Below, piece by piece: positions 58,036 to 64,000 of a DNA stretch of 64,000 bases (position 1 is its first letter; each line of letters starts with the position of its first letter). Made by a program: the position numbers and the translations under genes. A model generated the notes under the pieces. It saw nothing but the letters and a program-made list of their open reading frames with translations, did no database searches and had not been told where the DNA came from. Origin of the DNA: Girardinichthys multiradiatus (lineage: Eukaryota; Chordata; Actinopteri; Cyprinodontiformes; Goodeidae); the NCBI RefSeq assembly GCF_021462225.1, contig NC_061818.1, positions 19,241,462 to 19,305,461 on the forward strand. The letters are read 5' to 3'.

Positions 58036-59345
58036 TTTATTCTCTGCTCCTTATTTTTGTAATCTCATTCTTCCGCTGAAGGAAAAAAAATCAAGCACTT
58101 GGATAATTTGTCACAGAGCTCTCGTTAAAACATCCTTTCATCCATGTCCTCTTCCTTGCACTTGTATTTAACTCTCACACACTCGGGCTCTTGTCTGGCA
58201 TTAAAGTCTGAAGCAGGTCACATTCCAGCCCAGCTGTGGTGGCCTGCCGGGCTATGTGTGTTGTGTTGTGTCTGAGTGTGGGGCCCTCGCATAGCACACA
58301 CCCCGCCGGCCGTCCATTCGCGTTGTGCGGCCCCTTTTATGTGTAAGAGGCCGGGTGAAGGGGAAATGGAGGAGGAGAGGGACGCTGGCTGATTCTTTTT
58401 CTTTCATTCAGTCTGCTGGTCACATCTGTGTTTAGCAGACATAACAGAAAACAGTGAGGAGAAAGGAAGGGGAGTAAAACATTAGGTGGTAGTATGGGAT
58501 ATCACTATACAATTCCACACTTTTATGTTAAGGTCTTGACTAAATTCTAGTGTCTGAGGAGATTGTGATGCAACGCTGGCATAAATTCATTATGAATCTG
58601 TCTCAAGGACCAGCTAAGCATATATGAAGCAAGTGCTAACCAATGCATGGTGTCTCCCTTCCCCCTCTGACCTTGTATCCCCTTGGCTAAACCTGTTCTT
58701 GAGCTTTCTTCCTCAATCGTTTGCCTCCTTGGATCGGCAGACGACCAGCCTTGGGAGATGAACTCTGACCCTGCCAATGAAAAAGGGGCTACTGAGGAAA
58801 AAGGTCACTTTCATTAGAGCTGTTGACAAGTGTTAAGTAACTGGCTGCCCTCCAGACTGAGCTCCACAGAGCCTGCTTGATGTTCTATGAATCACACCTG
58901 GCTGCGGATTTCAGTATCAAGTTCACTTGGAGACCACCAACTTGGCAACCTGCCATATGGACTGCAATAATAGACCAGACACTTTCAAACACAGAACACA
59001 ATAAGGGACGAAGAACCAATGAACTTAGTATCCAGAAAGGAAATTTACTTTCCATTTAGATAAAAAAAACAAAAACATAATTCTTCCAGTCTATAAACAT
59101 TTTATGTCAGATGCATGTAATATGTTGTGTTTTTCTTTTTTTATAAACCCTGCAAGATTTTGCAATAACCCCATTACAAGCAAAGGCCACAAAGAAATAT
59201 GCATAGATAATAATACAATCCATTAAAAATAACACTAATAAACCTGTTTTTTTTATACAGAAGTAGGCATGATTAGCATGCCCCCAAAATATACATAAAC
59301 AATATAAACATATGAATTTATTTATGCAATTATATATAAATAAAT
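57116..59345. other. Intergenic; contains one GC-rich patch
   Basis: No gene recognised. 58230-58350 is clearly richer in CpG than its surroundings (ccccgccggccgtccattcg, gcggccccttttatg). Confidence 0.45.
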
Positions 59346-59348
59346 ATA

Positions 59349-59440
59349 ATTTGGAGAGACCATATAAAATTAGCAAAAATGCATTCGGATTGTGGGAGGA
59401 AGTTGGAGTACCCGGACAAAAACCCAACATGCAAACTCTA
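59349..59440 (-). mobile_element. tRNA-derived SINE (family A) fragment
   Basis: tttggagagaccatataaaa ... ttgtgggaggaagttggagt, then acccggacaaaaaccc, matches the core of the family in reverse orientation; followed by a TG-rich run. Confidence 0.65.
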
Positions 59441-59551
59441 TGCTTATGTGTATGTGTGTGTATACTCAAACAATATGAATCTAAATGTACATGCTAAGGG
59501 GGACAAAACCTGCCCGGAAACAAGGGCTCCCTGTGCGATCAGCAATGGTGT

Positions 59552-59565
59552 CCACAAGATGGCAG
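59552..59565 (+). promoter_or_regulatory. CTCF-like motif
   Basis: ccacaagatggcag fits CCASYAGRKGGCRS at every position; plus orientation, opposite to the motif at 51008. Confidence 0.45.
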
Positions 59566-59569
59566 TATA

Positions 59570-61645
59570 GGACCTCACAGTGAAAGTACGTGTTTGTCAC
59601 AGACTAATAAAGATTCTTCTTTTTATGTTGGTTACAGAGTTGGTTTTGATTGTTTTTTTGTACAAAATTTCACTATCCAAGAAAAAACATCTGCAGTAGA
59701 AATAAGTGCACATTATCCAGGCTTTGAGGCTGATTCTCTTATGACTTCCTAACTTCCTGTCAACCACTTCCAAACCACACCTACTCATACTGTGTCACAT
59801 GCCACTTGAATGATTCTAACAGCAGTCAGCCAGATGGTCTGATAGATTGTACTTGGTGCAATGGATGAAGAAATATATTACTGGAAGCAGTCCTCCACAA
59901 AATAATAGGCACAATAACACACATACCAAAGCAGCTCTGTACAGCACAGCTGGTCCGTATTCAGGCTAAACATTTGCCAGATGGAATGAAACAGAGAAGT
60001 ACGCAAATATGGAAAGTCATACATGTTCAGGCTAAAATATAGAATAGCAGCACATTACACTCAGATACAGAACTGTGTGTAAATAAATGGAAATATGCCA
60101 CAATCCATTTTATAAATAACATGGTGAGTGGGGAGCTGGATGTATTTTCAAATGCAGAAGTCCTTGTAGTGTTGCTTGGTTATGCAAACAATTACAAAAA
60201 GATGTAGAGCTTCATAGATTTTGCCCTTTTAACAAACAATAGTTTAATTTTCATCATAAGTGGGACTATAAAAAAGTTAAAATAAAAAAAAAAAAAAGAA
60301 AAACAAGGCCATGTTTCATAAAGGTTGGTAGAGAATATGGCCAAGGGAAGTAGCAACATGCATCAGGATGTAACCATAACAGACAGAGTAAGGGTCATGC
60401 AGTTTATCTTGAATATACAAGGTCAAAATTGTCCTTCTGCAGTGTTGCAATAACAATATGTTGCTAGTCCTTGTTGGGCACCATGAGACTAAAGAAGACA
60501 TTTGTAATATTTTTTATCTCTGCTTATTTGGGCCTGCAGCTGTGAAAAGAAAACACAAGATGAATGCTTCTGGGATAAGATTGAAGCACAGAGGTCATAG
60601 TAACCTAGGGGATGTGATATGATCATAAGTGCTTCTTGTGGGGATTCTTTTCACCCTTATCCTTTGGCCTTGACTAAAAATAGCACAGTACCCACTGAAT
60701 GGATGTAAAAACTTGGAAACTGATGTCTATCTTATATATTTTCCCTTTCTCAGATTAACAGATAAATGCTGAGGATGAGAAAACAGAAATTCCCCATTTT
60801 GTTCTTTTCTTTCAGTGATTTGGAAGTAGCCTATCATGGATTACAGCCTCGGAAAACAAGCAAAAAAAAGTCTAAAAGCGTATAATATATATAAATGAGG
60901 CTTGTAAACACTTGAAAAGATTTTGTTTGGAATATTCTCAGAAGCATTCCAGATGTAAATTTGCTGTGCTATTGTAGCAAGAGGGCTGTCTCTTTAATAA
61001 GATGTCACACCACCAGTCTAGTTCTTATACACGTCACTTGCTGATGCACACACAAACACATAACATTCCTTGGGTTTCATACAGCACATTGCAGCAGCAT
61101 ATATTCACATGTAAGATGTGCAAAAACACAACAAATATCAGCGATTTTCTCCAGTGTGAGTAATAACAAGAGAGAGAGGGAGACTCTGGTGGGAGTGGCT
61201 TAAAATGAAAGAAAAAGGGGGCTGAGATAAATGGATACATGGGACAAAATGTTCTAATCTCAAGCCAGAATCACAAAGAGTTGCTTGAGTTTTTCCACAT
61301 TGTTTCTTTTTAAAGGGAAGAGAGCTGTTGTTCCGGTGTGACCCAACTGGATGGCAGCAGAACTCAGCTGCTATCAGGGAATGGAAACAAGGAGTGTCAG
61401 TCTTGTGTGACTGATTACATGTGAAAAGAAAGAAAACCTCCAGGTGACAAGGAAGGACACCTGGAGCTTTAGGTTAAACTTCATCTTGCTACTTGAAATG
61501 AACGGGATGATATAATCAGACCAAGGACCAAAAAGGGTGAAAGATGACCTTTGCACATTACGTGTTAGATTAATTCACACAAATAAGGATAAAGTGGCAT
61601 CTAGTATCTATTAATAATGATTGCAGTTATGTCATTAGTAAATGA
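59570..61645. other. Intergenic, nothing recognised
   Basis: No supportable gene. Poly-A run at 60282-60296. Confidence 0.5.
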
Positions 61646-61648
61646 TTA

Positions 61649-62150
61649 CCTTCAGTGCCTTGCAAAAGTATTCATACTCTTAAAATCTTCTCACAAGCAA
61701 TGCATTAAACACAGAAAACATCCAAAAGGCTATGCCCTGTTCAGATTATTGTTGTTCAACATTTCAAACAATATGTGTTGTAAAAACAAACACACCACCA
61801 CCACTGTGAAACGTTGGTGGCAGCATAATGCTGTGGGGATGCTTTTCTTAAGGACTGGCAGGGAAGTTGGTCAGAATAAATGGGAAAATGGACAGAGCTA
61901 AATGCAGGGCAATCCTTGAAATGTGCTAGAGGATACAAAACAATCATGACTTGGGCAGAGGTTCACCTTTCAGCAGTCCAAAGTCCCTAAACATAGTCAA
62001 AGCTACAATGGAGTAGTTTAGGTCCTGTTAGAATGAAGTAGTCAAAGCCCAGATTGCCCAAATTTAATTGAGAATATGGGGCAAAAGTAGGCAAGAATAA
62101 AATCTGAAAGGTGTCTGTGAATTTGTATTGAGCCCCCTAGGCTCAACATT
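61649..62150 (+). pseudogene. Tc1-like transposon relic, plus strand
   Basis: Starts cttcagtgccttgcaaaagt with attcatac following, a Tc1 terminal repeat, then accactgtgaaacgttggtg, gcagcataatgctgtgggga (GGSIMLWG box) and tttcagcagtccaaagtccc (second-Asp region). Decayed; frames broken. Confidence 0.7.
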
Positions 62151-62264
62151 ATGTGGAATTACCTGTTGTTGTCATTTCAGCAGTTATTTTGGAGTTAGTC
62201 TCTATTGGCTTTGGACACAAAAGTTTGACCTGAGCTACAACTCAGTCAAAATTCCTGGAGGCCA

Positions 62265-62665
62265 TACATAAACATCAGCTATTATGTCTTGCCACAGTTT
62301 CTTTGTTGAATTTATGTCAGACATGCTTAAATCTAAACATTGTAACTCTGGTAGAAATTAAAACTAGCAGGACAGCTGTCGGAGGGCGGGTCTCAAGTCT
62401 TTTGCAGCCTTTAACAGATTTTCCTCCAGGCTTGCCCTATATTTAGCTAAATTCCTCTTCCCATAAGCTCCGCCCATTGCCCCTGTCCCTGCTGAAAGTA
62501 AGCTTCCAAACAGAATGATGCTGCCACCACCGTGTTTCACCATGATGACAGTATGTTCAGGGTGATGTTCTGTGTTAGCCTTCTGCCATACAAAATGTTC
62601 TACATGTTGGCCAAAAAGTCCAGATTTGTTCTCATCTGAGCAGAACGGCTTCCCAAATGCACATC
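62265..62665 (-). pseudogene. Tc1-like transposase relic, minus strand
   Basis: Minus-strand pattern: gccacagtttctttgttgaa, cttttgcagcctttaacaga, ctccaggcttgccctatatt, gatgctgccaccaccgtgtt (GGG box) and ttctcatctgagcagaacgg (first-Asp region). Order is consistent with a single Tc1 gene read leftwards. It is back-to-back with the relic at 61649. Confidence 0.65.
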
Positions 62666-62699
62666 AATTATTTACTATTGCTGTAAAATATTTTGAAAA

Positions 62700-64000
62700 C
62701 TGGATATCAGTTTCTTTTCATTTCCCTGTGCTATTTCCCAATAAATGAAAATAATATAAAATAATCAAAAACAAATCTATATAGAAAATGAATTTATTTT
62801 TGCACAGGCCTGTAATCTACAGTTTTATTTGTCAAGACAATAAAAAATGTCTCATAGTAAATAAGAAGGAATTCTGCAAATATTTCTCTTTCTGCTTTAA
62901 AGTCTGTGGATGAACATCTCTTTGAGGGTCGTAAGGCTCTGCAGGCACTGGGGGGAGTGCTAGGCTGCTGTCTTTTAATAAGCTCAAGTCAGACATGTAG
63001 TTTGGAAAGTTTTTTGTGTGTTGTCTTTGAAATGCTGTTCCAAGGTTGTTTTAAGCAATGCCAAGCAATTTTAATCAGAAAAATAATAAAACACACTCGT
63101 TCTAGATCTAGCTTTTCTATAAACTGGATTTTTCAGTTGAACACTTTAGGTAACAAACATGTTCTCCCTGCTGACATCACATAGTCAGGCTTTTATAAAG
63201 GGAACTCGCTCAATTGTAAGTGCTTGTTAACAATGCAAACATGGAAAAACAACCTTCATTTGAGGGCAAACATGCAGATTTCGGTTTTTGGTCAGTGCAA
63301 GTGAAAAACAACAACACCAACTTGATGCTGGTGCAGGTTTGTCTAAATTCTTGGAATCTTTCCACATAACAATTCAAACATGTGACCTGTCAGCCATCTA
63401 TCTAGCTCTTTGTCAATAAGGGCCCATAGCTATACTACGTGACTTCATGCAGGATGAGAGATGCTAAGTAGAAGTGTTCAAATTCTGCAAGTGCAAAATC
63501 ACAATGCTTGCTTTGGTTTCTGCAGCCACACAAGAAACATGTGTGCACATCTTCATTGCCTGGTCCCTGGTTCATAAAAAAAAAAAAAAAAAATTCCCAC
63601 ACAAGGGCACATGTTGTATTTTTATTAATGCATGCTTCTACTGCTATCTTGCACCTGTGCCTGATAATACCCTTCTCAGCATCATGTAACTAATGTGGTC
63701 CCCTCACATAATTAGTTGGTCACTTATACTCATATTCAGCTCATACTTATATTCAACATACGGTGCCACGGGGACTTGGAAAATGCAGATGTCAAATATT
63801 TTCCTCAGCAAGTCATAAGCTACCAAACACTGCATCATGAACACACAAAAACATTTTCACTCCAGTTGGTTATCAGTATATAATCAGCTCATGTCTTTAG
63901 TTTTGATGTGACACAGTTGTGCACCGTTATCTGTAATGAATATTTTAACCACTCTGAGTCTGACCTTATTTCCAGAGATCTTACGTAAGTGTTCACCACT
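62700..64000. other. Intergenic to window end
   Basis: No gene recognised. Poly-A run at 63576-63592. Confidence 0.5.

Noticed and set aside
1..64000. CRISPR array, operon, phage or toxin-antitoxin system
   Set aside because: No regularly spaced direct repeats and no prokaryotic gene organisation; the genes are vertebrate and intron-split.

Overview
The window looks like nuclear DNA of a ray-finned (teleost) fish. It has intron-split vertebrate genes and AT-rich intergenic DNA loaded with Tc1/mariner transposons, an L2-type LINE and tRNA-derived SINEs of kinds common in fish. I cannot name the species; a percomorph is plausible. No organelle, viral or bacterial gene was recognised, and there is no CRISPR array.

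Layout. 1-29.3 kb holds no recognised host gene: an L2-like reverse transcriptase fragment at the left edge, SINE copies, a 475 bp pentanucleotide array, a full-length Tc1-like element (18.9-20.5 kb) whose 339-codon frame is open but lacks an ATG, and a second full-length but broken Tc1-like element (24.35-25.92 kb). 29.4-35.2 kb is luc7l3 on the minus strand (10 coding exons, 475 aa, U1 snRNP/SR-type splicing factor). 38.4-43.2 kb is ankrd40 on the plus strand (5 coding exons, 418 aa). These two are head to head about 3.2 kb apart, and both promoter regions carry clusters of GTTAGC/GCTAGC motifs. 51.8-56.0 kb is wfikkn2 on the plus strand (3 coding exons, 575 aa), a secreted WAP-follistatin-Ig-Kunitz-Kunitz-NTR protein of the GDF8/GDF11 antagonist family. 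56-64 kb is its presumed 3' UTR and intergenic DNA with more transposon relics.

LUC7L3, ANKRD40 and WFIKKN2 are also neighbours on human 17q21.33, so this is conserved synteny, though the LUC7L3/ANKRD40 pair seems flipped relative to WFIKKN2. The genes are not an operon and share no pathway that I know of. Coding joins were derived by hand from splice sites and reading phase; all introns are GT-AG and all joins keep frame. I found no convincing undescribed system. The most useful leads are candidate extra 3' exons of luc7l3, a wfikkn2 intron made mostly of a Tc1 relic, and the near-intact Tc1 copy.
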